64,000 nucleotides of DNA from VAZQ01 sp963817015 (GTDB lineage: Bacteria > Pseudomonadota > Alphaproteobacteria > Rhizobiales > Xanthobacteraceae), in assembly GCA_963817015.1 (NCBI GenBank), contig CAWFMV010000019.1, positions 806,001-870,000 of the forward strand. The letters are read 5' to 3'. The stretch's first letter is position 1; every line of letters starts with the position of its first letter. A program made the translations under genes and the position numbers. Below are positions 47,529 through 56,818 of the stretch, piece after piece. Under the pieces are notes generated by a model, which saw only the letters and a program-made list of their open reading frames with translations, searched no databases and had not been told where the DNA came from.

Positions 47529-48668
47529 TCAATATCCCATCCGCACCACGCCGCTGTCGCTGCCGTTCACCGTGCCCTTGCTCAGCCATTCCGCTGACGA
47601 TTGGAACAGCAGCTGATGGTTCTTCTCCCACATGGCGTTGTGGGATGAGCAGGCGAGGTCGATGAGGACTTTCTTGCTCGAGCCGAGATCGGCATGGAAA
47701 TCGCGCACGCGCGATGGCGCCACTTGCACATCGTGTGCGCCGGTGACCGTCAGCGTCGGCGTGCGCATCGACGCCACCACGTCTTTGGTCCAGCCCCAGT
47801 TGGTCACCAGCGGGGCGCGTCGCACACCTGGGCCCCAGGTCGCTCCGACCGGGTCTGATTCCAGCATGGCCGACCAGACCGCATCGAGCACGGCGGGCTC
47901 ATATTGACCGGGGCAGCCGACCTGGCGATTCCAGAGTGCGATCAAGTCGGCCCGCGATTGGGTGTTCATCGCTGCGCCCTTCGCCGGGACCTGCGCCGGC
48001 GGCGTGGCGGATGTGTCGCGGCTGTAGGCTGGCGCCAGCAACACGAGGCTGCGCACCTTGCCGGGGTTTTGCGCGGCATAGCCCGCAGCGCGCGGCCCGC
48101 CGAGCGACCAAGCCACCAGACTGACTTGCGACACGCTACGTAGCGCCAGGAGGTGATCGACCACGGCCCGAGATCGTGCCAATCGGATTGGATCGTCGTC
48201 ATCTGCTGCGGATACGACGGAGCGCAGGGCTCAGCGCCCGGTGCCAAGGCAGCCTGCTGCTCGGCAGAAAGATTGCAGGGATCGTTCATCGCCGCCGGCC
48301 GTGTCGAGCGGCCATAGCCCGTCATGTCCATGGCGAACACGTCGAAGCCTGCGCGTGCGAGATACGCCATCCAGCTGTAGTCCTGATGCGCAACGTCGAA
48401 CCCGACAGCGCCCGGCGTGCCGGCACCATGGACGAACAGAACAACGGGAGTTGGCGGATGCGCGATTGCGCAGCGCGGTGCCTGCGCGCACGACCTCGCG
48501 CACATAGATCGTCGTGGTTTGTCCCGCGATCGCCGGCACGGTCGACTTGACGCTGACATAGTGGTCGAGCCGAAGCAGGCGGTCCCCGTCATCGGACCGG
48601 GCCGGTTGCGCAACAGTCTGTCCAAGCAGCGCGGTAATGACCAGCGCAAGAAGCTTCCGAGCGTTCAT
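47529..48668 (-). CDS. Exported alpha/beta hydrolase (two frameshifts)
   Basis: Secreted serine hydrolase of about 378 residues. Signal peptide MNARKLLALVITALLGQTVA, then YVSVKSTVPAIAGQTTTIYV, PVVLFVHGAGTPGAVGFDVA (oxyanion), FAMDMTGYGRSTRP, the nucleophile elbow VAWSLGGPRAAGYAA (AxSxG instead of GxSxG), LTVTGAHDVQVAP (acid) and ACSSHNAMWEKNH (catalytic His). Single-base shifts near 48465 and 48160 divide it into three frames. It probably cleaves an ester or lactone in the periplasm; no closer assignment is possible. Confidence 0.8.
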
Positions 48669-48841
48669 GGCGTTCCCCACTGGCCTATTAATATTCTGCA
48701 CTTGCGCGGTGCTGCCGCGCATATCCTGCGGGGCGCAAGGCTACATCAGTTTCGTGGGCAGGGGGAAGCAGCAGTCGCCGGGGGCGCCGGGCTCTGAGCA
48801 CCGGCTGGCCCTTGTCTGTCGCCTGCTCTGCTAGGATGTCG

Positions 48842-50371
48842 TCACCTCTGCTCCGGCAGAGACGGCATGGCGCCGCCAAGCGCCACCGCGAGCTGCCTGA
48901 ACGCGACGTTCCAGTTCGTGCCGGCAACCCATGGCGGGGTCGGGTTCTCTTCGATCACTGGCACACGTTGCTGCGCCGGCGCCGCAGCCAGTCCGCGCAC
49001 GAATGGAAGCTCGGCGCCGCCGCCGGTGAGCAGGACACGCACGGGCGGACGCTGCTGCAGGCCCGCGGCCTCCTCGCAGGCGGCATGCAGAGTCTCTCCG
49101 AACTTGCCGCGCAGCTCATTGACGAAGGCCGCCATCTCCGGCTCGGCGAGAAGCTCACGCAATTCTCCGCGCAGTGGGCCGTCGAGCTCCTCGTCGCGGA
49201 AGAGATCCTCCTTGTAGCGGCGCGCTTCGCGCTTGAGCGCCGCGATCGTGCCGACGTCCGACGGCAAGCCGGCGTTCAAGCCGTTCTTTTTGATCAGGTA
49301 GGAGACAACCTGGCTGTCGAGGAAGTTGCCGGCTCTCTCCTCGATGCGGCGGGCCTTGGAATATTCGCCGATCCGGCCCTTCTTGTCTCGCCCGGGGACC
49401 GCAATGAAGGCCCCGAAGTCGGAGGTGCCCGCCCCGATGTCGGCGATGACGAAGACGCGCTGCTTGTTCAGTTCCGGCCTGATCGCGGCTGCGGCGACTG
49501 CTGTTGCTTCCGGAACGAAGCCGCGCTCGATGCAGTCGTTGGGCGTGGCGGTCCGGATCAGCTTGGCTTTCAGGTTGGCGGCTGGCTCGCCGATCTTGCC
49601 GACGGCCTTGAGAGCGGACAGCGCAAGGTCGACAGGGAGGCCGTCGCTGGTGTCGTAGCGTTCGCCGATCTCGCGCGCCAGGACCATGGCCCGCGCCAAC
49701 AGGTCGAGCAGCAGGATCTCGCCGTCCTGCTCAAATTCACGTTTCCAGGCCGGCCGTGCGATCCGCAAACGCGGCACGCGATCCTTCGGAAATTTCTCCG
49801 CCCGCAGTGCGCGATCGAAGCGGAAGATGATGAAGCCCAGAAGGAGCAACAGCAGCTGCGCGCGCGTGAAGCGCTGCGTCGGATCTTCCGCGTCGCTTGC
49901 CGGTGTCTCCAGCAGCTGCCGATTGAGCGCGCTGATGTAGTGCTTGGGCGATTCAAAGCGCTGCCGGGTGTTGGCACCATGATTGGCGTGAACGATGAAA
50001 GCACGCTCGCCGAAGTGAATCCGCTCCTGCAGCACGTAGAGCGCCGAGGGGCACATCAGCGGCGAAAAACCCGGCATGGCGGCAGGCCCGATCTGCAGCG
50101 GCCGGACATGCTCGGTCGTCGTGGCGCCGGTCTCGTGCCGCCGCACCATCACGATCTTGGAAAATGCAGTGCCGAAGTCGATGCAGGCGGTCCAGTTGTC
50201 GTCCACCTCGGCATCGAGCAGGCTGCAGTCAAGCCCAGACGCCGTTATCGTCGGCGCCGTGCGAGGCGCGCCTGCGGGCGTAGGCTGCGAGTGGTCCGGG
50301 TTTTCGGCCGGCTGTTCCGCCGGCTTCGGACGAAGGAATTTACCAAAGATACTTTTGCGCTCTGTGCTCAT
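48842..50371 (-). CDS. Divergent Hsp70/actin-fold (ASKHA) ATPase
   Basis: 509 residues, intact. A Lys/Pro-rich leader (1-55) is followed by an actin/Hsp70-type ATPase: phosphate 1 ACIDFGTAFSKIVMV (62-76), phosphate 2 VIADIGAGTSDFGAFI (308-323) and adenosine motif VLLTGGGAELPFVRGL (446-461). It ends at residue 509 with no room for the Hsp70 substrate-binding domain, so it is not DnaK, HscA or HscC, and it lacks MreB/ParM/FtsA features I would expect. It follows the repeat-partner gene by 19 bp. Function unknown; chaperone-like or filament-forming behaviour is possible. Confidence 0.78.
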   Translation of the reverse strand: MSTERKSIFGKFLRPKPAEQPAENPDHSQPTPAGAPRTAPTITASGLDCSLLDAEVDDNWTACIDFGTAFSKIVMVRRHETGATTTEHVRPLQIGPAAMPGFSPLMCPSALYVLQERIHFGERAFIVHANHGANTRQRFESPKHYISALNRQLLETPASDAEDPTQRFTRAQLLLLLLGFIIFRFDRALRAEKFPKDRVPRLRIARPAWKREFEQDGEILLLDLLARAMVLAREIGERYDTSDGLPVDLALSALKAVGKIGEPAANLKAKLIRTATPNDCIERGFVPEATAVAAAAIRPELNKQRVFVIADIGAGTSDFGAFIAVPGRDKKGRIGEYSKARRIEERAGNFLDSQVVSYLIKKNGLNAGLPSDVGTIAALKREARRYKEDLFRDEELDGPLRGELRELLAEPEMAAFVNELRGKFGETLHAACEEAAGLQQRPPVRVLLTGGGAELPFVRGLAAAPAQQRVPVIEENPTPPWVAGTNWNVAFRQLAVALGGAMPSLPEQR

Positions 50372-50390
50372 GATAATCCTGATTGTTGTG

Positions 50391-51565
50391 TCAGGCTGGC
50401 TCGACGTCCGCCGTGCGCAGCACGCGGCGGTTTGCGCCACGGCCTTGAAACACCGTCGGCGTAAGTAGGCGAACCCGGCTTGTGGGTGTGATGCGCGGGT
50501 CGTCTTGGGCGTGCTTGACCGGGTCGAAGGTGGTCTCGCTGCCCGGGCTCCCTTCGATCTCCAGCTCCCGCTTGGCGGCCGATGTCCGCACCGCCTGGAT
50601 GATGGCGCCGATCTGGTTGCGAAGCTCTGGGCTCAGTGCAGTCGGCTCGCGGATCGCCTCCCGCAGCGCGGGCGTCTGCTGCAGAGCCCGGGCCAACGCG
50701 TCGTCCGCCTCGATCCATGCGCTTTCGGCAAGCGCGTCGTGAAGATTGTCGCCGGGCGAGCTGTCGGCGGGGAGCTGTGCCGCTAGCATCGCCGCGATGA
50801 GAGCGGCGGTCTGTTCGCGGTTGAAGATGAGCGAGCTGATCCGTGCTACGGCGCTGTTGTCGGCCTGCGGCGCGGCTGTCGTCGCAAGACGCTGCGCCAA
50901 GAGTTTTGCAATCTTGGTCGGAATTCCGCTCGGTTGAGTATCCGGCTCGGCTTCAAGCTCCGTCAGCGCGGCCTCGATCGCCTCGAGGATCGCGTCGAAC
51001 GCGAGCGCGTGAGCAACAATGGCGTCCCCGATCTCGGTCGCCGCCGAGCCGGTTCTGGTGAGATAGGCGTAGACGCACCACGCCAACGCATCCTTGCCGT
51101 AGAGCCCCAGCAGAGCGTGCACGATCGGCGTGAGCGGCACGCCAGCAAAGCTGCGGGGCGAGGGCGGCGCGCTCCCGATGCCGGCCGCACGCAGGGGAGC
51201 CTGCCAGGGCTCCTGCGCAAACAGGTAGCCCACGAGCTTCCAGCTTTCGACCTGGCGAGCCATCTCCCCGCTTGCCGCGGAGAGCAAGCCCGCGGCGAAT
51301 TGTCCGGCAAGCCCGTTCCGCAGCAGGCGATCGCGCGTCGCGCGCCCCTTGGCCGAGGCGAGCCAGCGGGCATGTTCGGCGAACGCCGTATCGTCGGCCG
51401 TCAGCCAAGCCATGGGGTCGCTGTCCCGATGCTTGGAGCGCGCTTGGGCGCAGCAGTCTTGGATGCAGCCACCTTGGACGCAGCCGGCTTGGACACAGCT
51501 GCGCTGGGCGCAGCTGGCTTGGGCGCAGCTGATTTGGGCGCAGCGGTGGCTGCCTTTTGTGTCAT
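50391..51565 (-). CDS. Ala/Pro/Lys-repeat protein, partner of the ASKHA ATPase (possible frameshift)
   Basis: The conservative part is 50391-51413, a 340-residue mostly helical protein starting MAWLTADDTAFAEHARWLAS and ending GRGANRRVLRTADVEPA. An ATG at 51565 opens another frame encoding MTQKAAT followed by seven five-residue repeats of the AAPKS/AASKV kind, ending at a TGA (51401-51403) that overlaps the second start by 13 bp. Adding one C to the C4 run near 51414 would fuse them into one protein with a histone-H1-like basic tail; alternatively these are two coupled genes. No family recognised. Same operon as the ATPase downstream (19-bp gap). Confidence 0.65.
51440..51544. repeat. Seven 15-bp repeats encoding AAPK pentapeptides
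   Basis: On the minus strand, seven imperfect 15-bp units encode AAPKS, AAPKP, AAPSA, AVSKP, AASKV, AASKT and AAPKR. The composition resembles the lysine-rich C-terminal tails of histone H1-like bacterial proteins. The period is a multiple of three, so copy changes keep frame. Confidence 0.85.
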
Positions 51566-51710
51566 GCGGGCCCTGAATCGGTTTCGATGCGAATCTTAGC
51601 ACCGGCGCGGTGCAGCCGGCAGAGTCCGCGGCTGCCTCTCCCGCAACACTTGTGATCTTCTGCCGGGCGGTGGCATTCTGGCGCGGGTGCGACGCAGTGC
51701 GGGTAACGGC

Positions 51711-52251
51711 ATGAAAGCTCAGGCACTTTGGTTGTTTGGCTGGCTTTCTCTGCTGGCTGTGGGCGGGCTGGCCCATGCGCAGGTCGGCTACGACCGCCCG
51801 GGCGGAGACTACACCAGCGCGCCCTCGCGCTCCGGCGATCCCGCGCAATGCGCGGCGCGCTGCGAGCGTGATTCGCGCTGCCGCGCCTGGGCGTTCTCCT
51901 ATCCGGCGACCGAGAACGCCAATGCCCTCTGCTGGCTCAAGTCGCGGGTCACGCCACGCGTGGCCGCGACCTGCTGCGTGTCTGGTGTGCGCGGAGCCGG
52001 CATCATCGAGATGAATTCCGGGCCGATCGAGTTCGCCATCGACCGCGCGGGCGGCGACTATCGGCATTTCGAGCTGCCGCCGGATCCGACCGGCAAGAGC
52101 TGCCAGGCCGCTTGCGAAGGCGAGGAAGCCTGCCGGGCCTGGACTTACGTCCGGCCGGGCTATGTCGGTGCGGCTGGCGCTCTGCTACCTCAAGAATCGC
52201 ATCACCCGGCCGGAGCGAAGGCCTTGTTGCGTCTCCGGTGTGGTGCGTTGA
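51711..52251 (+). CDS. Exported protein with two PAN/apple domains (one frameshift)
   Basis: About 180 residues. Signal peptide MKAQALWLFGWLSLLAVGGL (cut near AHAQ) and two PAN-type repeats, each with paired cysteines: YDRPGGDYTSAPS...CAARCERDSRCRAWAFSY...CWLKSRVTPR...CCVSGV, and IDRAGGDYRHFEL...CQAACEGEEACRAWTY...CYLKNRITRPERRPCCVSGV. A one-base insertion near 52177 hides the last 25 residues. PAN domains bind protein or carbohydrate; this one is presumably periplasmic or extracellular. No operon partner is evident. Confidence 0.82.
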
Positions 52252-52382
52252 CGCACAGAACCCCCCGGGCGGAGGCCTCTTGGTGGATCGCGGAAAGTTG
52301 AAGGGGAGCGGCTCTCGGGATAGGTCCGTTCCCCCGCGCGATCGGTTATCCCAGCGCGAGTTCCCTCACATCGGAGGCACCC

Positions 52383-52730
52383 ATGTTGAGAATCACGACT
52401 GCCGTCACCGCCATCGTGCTCGCGGCCGGCGCGGCTTTCGCGCATCACGGCTGGGGCAGCTATGACGCGGCGAAGCCCGTCACGGTTACGGGCCCGATCG
52501 TTACGTCGAAGTACGAGAACCCGCATGCCACCGTCACGGTGCGCAGCGAGGGCAAGGTGTGGACCGTGACGCTTGCCCCGACCTCGCGCATGTCGACCCG
52601 CGGCGCCAGCGACAAGGTGGTCGCGGTCGGCAAGTCGATCTCGGCTTACGGATATCCTTCGACGGCGACGCCCGACGAGATGCGCGCCGAGCGGATCACG
52701 GTCGACGGCAAGACTTATGAGATGCGCTGA
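52383..52730 (+). CDS. DUF6152 family exported protein
   Basis: 115 residues, intact. Signal peptide about 1-20 (AAGAAFA), mature N-terminus HHGWGSYDAAKPVTVTGPIV, then ENPHATVTVRSEGKVWTVTL, APTSRMSTRGASD and YPSTATPDEMRAERITVDGK. The N-terminal HHGW and OB-like beta pattern match DUF6152 proteins. A role in copper or other metal handling is sometimes supposed from the His pair but is not shown. It overlaps the next gene by one base (TGATG), so they form an operon; GGAGGCACCC precedes ATG 52383. Confidence 0.8.
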   Translation: MLRITTAVTAIVLAAGAAFAHHGWGSYDAAKPVTVTGPIVTSKYENPHATVTVRSEGKVWTVTLAPTSRMSTRGASDKVVAVGKSISAYGYPSTATPDEMRAERITVDGKTYEMR

Positions 52731-53221
52731 TGACCGGCGAAGCGCCGGCGATTTTCGTCGCGCTTGAGCAGTCCGGCTTCGGCGCTGCCATCCGGCAGTC
52801 GACGTGGCTGTTTCCGATGGCGAATGTCGGTCACGTCCTCGCGCTCGCGCTGTTCGCGGGCGCGCTTGCCGTGATGGACGTTCGCCTTCTTGGCGGGCTT
52901 TCCGCGACTTCCCCCGCGCATGTTCTGATGCGGGCACGCAGCGTTGCGATCGGCGCGTTCGTGATGCTGGCCGTGACCGGCTTCATGCAGTTCGCCGCTG
53001 ACGCGAGCCATCTCATTGTCAATCCGGTGTTTCAGATCAAGCTCGCGTTGATCGGGCTCGGCCTCCTGAACCTGGCGATCTTCGAGTTCGGCGTGAAACG
53101 CTCGGTGACAGGCCTTGGCCCAGGCGCCGCGATGCCGGCGAGCGCCAAGACGGCCGGCTTCATGTCGCTTGCGATCTGGCTCGCGGTCGCGGCCTGCGGC
53201 CGCACCATCGCGTATTTTTGA
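52730..53221 (+). CDS. DUF6644 family membrane protein
   Basis: 163 residues, intact, with four hydrophobic helices: NVGHVLALALFAGALAVMDV, SVAIGAFVMLAVTGFMQFAA, FQIKLALIGLGLLNLAIFEF and AGFMSLAIWLAVAACGRTIA. Histidine in NVGHVL and layout match the DUF2214/DUF6644-type heme- or metal-associated membrane proteins that accompany DUF6152 genes. ATG 52730 overlaps the upstream stop. Function unknown. Confidence 0.78.
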   Translation: MTGEAPAIFVALEQSGFGAAIRQSTWLFPMANVGHVLALALFAGALAVMDVRLLGGLSATSPAHVLMRARSVAIGAFVMLAVTGFMQFAADASHLIVNPVFQIKLALIGLGLLNLAIFEFGVKRSVTGLGPGAAMPASAKTAGFMSLAIWLAVAACGRTIAYF

Positions 53222-53241
53222 TCAGATATTGGTGAGTAGCC

Positions 53242-54657
53242 TCAACCCGTGCCGCCGACCGTGATGCGGTCCATGCGCAACGTGGGCTGGCCGACGCCGA
53301 CCGGCACGCCCTGGCCGTTCTTGCCGCAGGTGCCGATGCCGGTGTCGAGCTTGAGATCGTTGCCGACCATGCTGATGCGATTGAGGTCGGTCGGGCCGTT
53401 GCCGATCAGCATGGCGCCCTTGAGCGGCGCGCCTATTTTGCCGTCCTCGATCCGGTAGGCCTCGGTGACGTTGAACACGTACTTGCCCGAGGTGATGTCG
53501 ACCTGTCCGCCGCCGAAGTTGACCGCGTAGATGCCGTTCTTGATCGATGCGATGATCTCGGCCGGGTCGTGCCCACCAGCGAGCATGTAGGTGTTGGTCA
53601 TGCGCGGCATCGGCACATGCGCGTAGCTTTCGCGCCGTCCGTTGCCGGTCGGCTTCATGTTCATCAGCCGCGCATTCTGGCGGTCCTGCATGTAGCCGAC
53701 CAGAATTCCGTCCTCGATCAGCACGGTGCGGTTGGTGGGCGTGCCTTCGTCGTCGATCGAGAGCGAGCCGCGGCGCTGCGCCATGGTGCCGTCGTCGACC
53801 ACGGTCACGCCTTTGGCGGCGACTTGTTGGCCCATCAGGCCCGCGAAGGCTGAGGTCTGCTTGCGATTGAAATCGCCTTCGAGCCCGTGCCCGACCGCTT
53901 CGTGCAGCATGACGCCCGGCCAGCCGGCACCAAGCACGACGTCCATTTCGCCGGCCGGGGCGGGGATCGCGCTCAGGTTGGCGAGCGCCTGGCGCACCGC
54001 TTCGTCAACGGCGTGCTGCCAGCTTTCGGCTGCGATGAAGCGCCCGAAGCCTTCGCGCCCACCATATCCATAACTGCCCGATTCCTGCCGGTCGCCTTCG
54101 CCGGCGACCACCGACACGTTCACGCGCACGAGCGGACGCACGTCGCGGTAGCTCTCGCCGTCGCCACGCAGGATCTCGACCACCTGCCAGCTGGCGCCGA
54201 AGGAGACCGACACTTGCCGCACGCGCGGGTCCTTGGCCCGCGCAAAGGCGTCGATGGTTTCGAGCAGCCGCACCTTGCTTTCGAACGCGGGCTCGGAAAG
54301 CGGATTGTCGTCGCTGTAGAGGCGGGTGTTGCTGCGCGCGGGCGGCTCGGCATAGCGGCCCGAATAGCCACCCTTGACCGCGCGCACCGCGTCTGCCGCG
54401 CGCGCGATGGCGGCGGGCGAGAGGTCGGAGGCATGGGCGTAGCCCACCGCCTCGTCCTTGACGGCGCGCAACCCGAAACCCTGCGCGGTGTCGTAGGTCG
54501 CCTGCTTGAGCCGCCCGTTGTCGAAATGCAGCATCTCGGACTGGCGATATTCGAGGAACAACTCGCCGTCATCGGCACCCTCGAGGCCACGGGCAAGCTG
54601 CCGTCGGGCTTCGTCGCGGTCCAGTCCGGCGCGGTCGAGTAACGACATGGTGGTCAT
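53242..54657 (-). CDS. tldD: Metalloprotease TldD
   Basis: 471 residues, intact. Zinc motif HEAVGHGLEGD (H252, E253, H257) is the TldD catalytic HExxxH, with ASDLSPAAIARAADAVRAVK, GYGGREGFG and the C-terminal GTCGKNGQGVPVGVGQP also typical. With its partner TldE it cleaves unfolded peptides and matures some microcin-like peptides. No tldE is in this window. ATG 54657 or 54648 are both possible. Convergent with DUF6644 and divergent from the TctC receptor gene. Confidence 0.95.
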   Translation of the reverse strand: MTTMSLLDRAGLDRDEARRQLARGLEGADDGELFLEYRQSEMLHFDNGRLKQATYDTAQGFGLRAVKDEAVGYAHASDLSPAAIARAADAVRAVKGGYSGRYAEPPARSNTRLYSDDNPLSEPAFESKVRLLETIDAFARAKDPRVRQVSVSFGASWQVVEILRGDGESYRDVRPLVRVNVSVVAGEGDRQESGSYGYGGREGFGRFIAAESWQHAVDEAVRQALANLSAIPAPAGEMDVVLGAGWPGVMLHEAVGHGLEGDFNRKQTSAFAGLMGQQVAAKGVTVVDDGTMAQRRGSLSIDDEGTPTNRTVLIEDGILVGYMQDRQNARLMNMKPTGNGRRESYAHVPMPRMTNTYMLAGGHDPAEIIASIKNGIYAVNFGGGQVDITSGKYVFNVTEAYRIEDGKIGAPLKGAMLIGNGPTDLNRISMVGNDLKLDTGIGTCGKNGQGVPVGVGQPTLRMDRITVGGTG

Positions 54658-54778
54658 GGGGCGGGCCTCGGTGGTTGCTATCGGGGCAAGATAGTCATTC
54701 GCAGCCGCCCTTGCGAGGTGATTGTGCCCCCATCTCGAACCTGACATCCTCTTGGAATCGTCATCGGCCGGACTCATT

Positions 54779-55833
54779 ATGGCGCGTCGCAACCTGCGGT
54801 TCTTGCTGTGTCTTGTCGGCCTTGTCGTTACAGCGACGCCGGCGCCAGCCCAACCGGTCGCCGATTTCTACCGCGGGCAGACGATCTCGCTTCTGGTCGG
54901 CGCCAACACCGGTGGCGGCTATGACGCCTATGCGCGGCCGGTGTCGCGTCATCTTGGCCGTTTCATTCCGGGCGAGCCGAATATCGTGGTGCGCTACATG
55001 GGGGCGGCCGGCGGGCTGCCGGCAGCCAATTCGCTCTATACGGTTGGCTCCAAGGAGGGGCTCACCATCGGTTTGCTGCAGCGTCACGCGCCATACGAGG
55101 CGCTGCGCGGCAACAAGAGCATCGTCTACGACCCGTTCAAGTTCATCTGGCTGGGCAGCCTCAATTCAGAGGTGAGCGTCACGATGGTGTGGGCCAATGC
55201 GCCGCACCGCCGGGCCGAGGACCTGCTGACCTCGCCGCTGATCATGGGGAGCCTCGGGCAGGAGACCGACAGCGAGATCGAAACCAATGCGATGATCCGG
55301 CTCATGGGCGCGCCGATGCAGATCATCCGCGGGCTACAGCGGAACTGCCGATAACCTGCTGGCGCTTGAGAAGGGCGAGATCCAGGGCCTGCACGGCGTG
55401 TCCTGGTCCTATGTGAAGACCCGCCGGGCCGATTGGCTGCGGGACGGCAAGATCCGCATCCTGCTGCAGACCGGACTTGAGCCCCACCCCGACCTCAAGT
55501 CGACTCCCGACCATCTATGATCTCGTGAAATCCGACGACATCCGACAGATTTGGGATCTTATTCTCGCTCCCAAGGTCATGTCGCGGCCGTTTGTGCTGC
55601 CGCCCGGGGTTCCGGCGGACCGCGTCGCGGCCCTGCGGGAGGCATTCGGGCGGCTGGCGCAGGACCCGGCCTTTCTGGCCGAGATGGAGCGTTCAGGAAC
55701 TGAGGCCAGCTTCCGGACAGGTCCAGGACATGGAGCGCCTGATGGCGCGCATCTACGCTTTTCCGCCCGCGCTGGTGGAGCGGATGGTCGAGGCTATATC
55801 GAGCCGGCCAGCGTCAGCGCTAGCCAGCAGTAG
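54779..55833 (+). CDS. TctC/Bug-type substrate-binding protein (frameshifted)
   Basis: About 345 residues of the periplasmic receptor family, a more divergent branch than the other copies. Signal peptide MARRNLRFLLCLVGLVVTA..., then FYRGQTISLLVGANTGGGYD, YARPVSRHLGRFIPGEPNIV, VRYMGAAGGLPAANSLY, GEIQGLHGVSWSYVK and VMSRPFVLPPGVPADRVAAL. Frameshifts near 55340, 55495 and 55720 split the gene; the exact stop is uncertain (55833 in one frame). Divergent from tldD across about 120 bp and convergent with the IalB-like gene. Ligand unknown. Confidence 0.8.
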
Positions 55834-55835
55834 GC

Positions 55836-56338
55836 TCACGGCAGCTTGTCGTAGCCCTCGCCGAAGCCCTTCAGGCTCATCGGGAAGCCGATGCCCTCTT
55901 CCGGGGTCTGGAAGATGATGAAGGTCGCGGTCTGCCCAGTGCGCAGCTGCTTGACGAGGTTCTCGTCCATGACGACCTCGGCCACGCAGCCGTTTGGCAG
56001 GCAGCGCACGAAACCGGCGCGCCCGACGTCAGCCTGGTCGATCTTGAGGCCGAGGCCGGATGGCAACAGCACCCCCATCGGGGCGACCACCCGCATCAGG
56101 CGGCTCTTCTGATCGGCGGTCTTGAGGACGATCACGGTCAGGCCGACATTGGCGCGATCCTCGGCGGTCACGCTCTGAATCAGCGCGCATTGCTCGCCCT
56201 GCGCCCCCGGCGGGGTGTCGCAGCGGATCTGCCAGTCGTTATGAACGGACCGGACGGTGCCCTGGGCGCCTGCCGGGGCCGTCGATCCACCGAAGACGCT
56301 CAGCGCCAGCAGCGCCGGCGCAAGCCGCGAAAAGCCAT
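55836..56338 (-). CDS. Invasion-associated locus B (IalB) family exported protein (frameshifted N-terminus)
   Basis: About 167 residues. The body (NDWQIRCDTPPGAQGEQCAL, IQSVTAEDRANVGLTVIVLK, RVVAPMGVLLPSGLGLKIDQ, FVRCLPNGCVAEVVMDENLV, ATFIIFQTPEEGIGFPMSLK) is typical of the IalB family, periplasmic proteins common in alphaproteobacteria and named from Bartonella. A hydrophobic signal segment (LAPALLALSVFGGSTAPAGA) lies in another frame, needing one extra T in the T4 run near 56333 to join an ATG at 56338; ATG 56355 is an alternative. The name does not imply virulence here. Confidence 0.83.
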
Positions 56339-56818
56339 CGATTGGGTGAGCTCATGGTCAACCCCTGTCGTCTCAAGCCCTCAAACTGGAGCCAACTGGC
56401 CGCCCCGCACGACTCGCCGCCCGCGCGCCCCAATGCTACCACTGTTCCCGCCGCGCTCGTAACCCGTTTCCAGAGCGAAAAATCCAGGGCCCGCACGGTA
56501 AAACATGCATCGGGCTTCGCATGGCGGGACCGTAGAACAGCGCATTGTGGCCGAGATGGGGTCATGACCCGCCCGATCCCATGGGGCTTGTCAGCGATGG
56601 TGGATGACCGCATGGAAGCCATGACAAGGTGCATTGCGAGGAGCCCGGAATTGTGGTTTTGAGTTGGCGGGATTCCTCAAAAGTCCTGCCGCTCGCCCGG
56701 CCCAACGCCCCCTTGAGGACGCTGCGCTCCGGGTGACTGCTCCCGCTGTTGGTGTCATCGTGCTTTGGCGTCATGCGAGGAGACTATGCGGCGGATGGAC
56801 GGCCTCATCGAAGGAGCG
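56339..56818. other. Divergent intergenic region between ialB-like and coxB
   Basis: About 480 bp with no supported gene; ORFs in it are shadow-like. It must hold the promoters of the IalB-like gene and the cytochrome oxidase operon. An inverted repeat (56657-56682) is the only clear structure. Two in-frame ATGs upstream of the chosen coxB start (56765, 56786) fall at its end. Confidence 0.5.
56657..56682. promoter_or_regulatory. Inverted repeat TTTTGAG-N12-CTCAAAA upstream of coxB
   Basis: TTTTGAG (56657-56663) and CTCAAAA (56676-56682) are perfect complements separated by 12 bases, 135 bp before the coxB start. The spacing places half-sites about two helical turns apart, suiting a dimeric regulator. 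It is not an FNR/FixK site (TTGAT-N4-ATCAA). Operator role for the oxidase operon is inferred. Confidence 0.4.
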
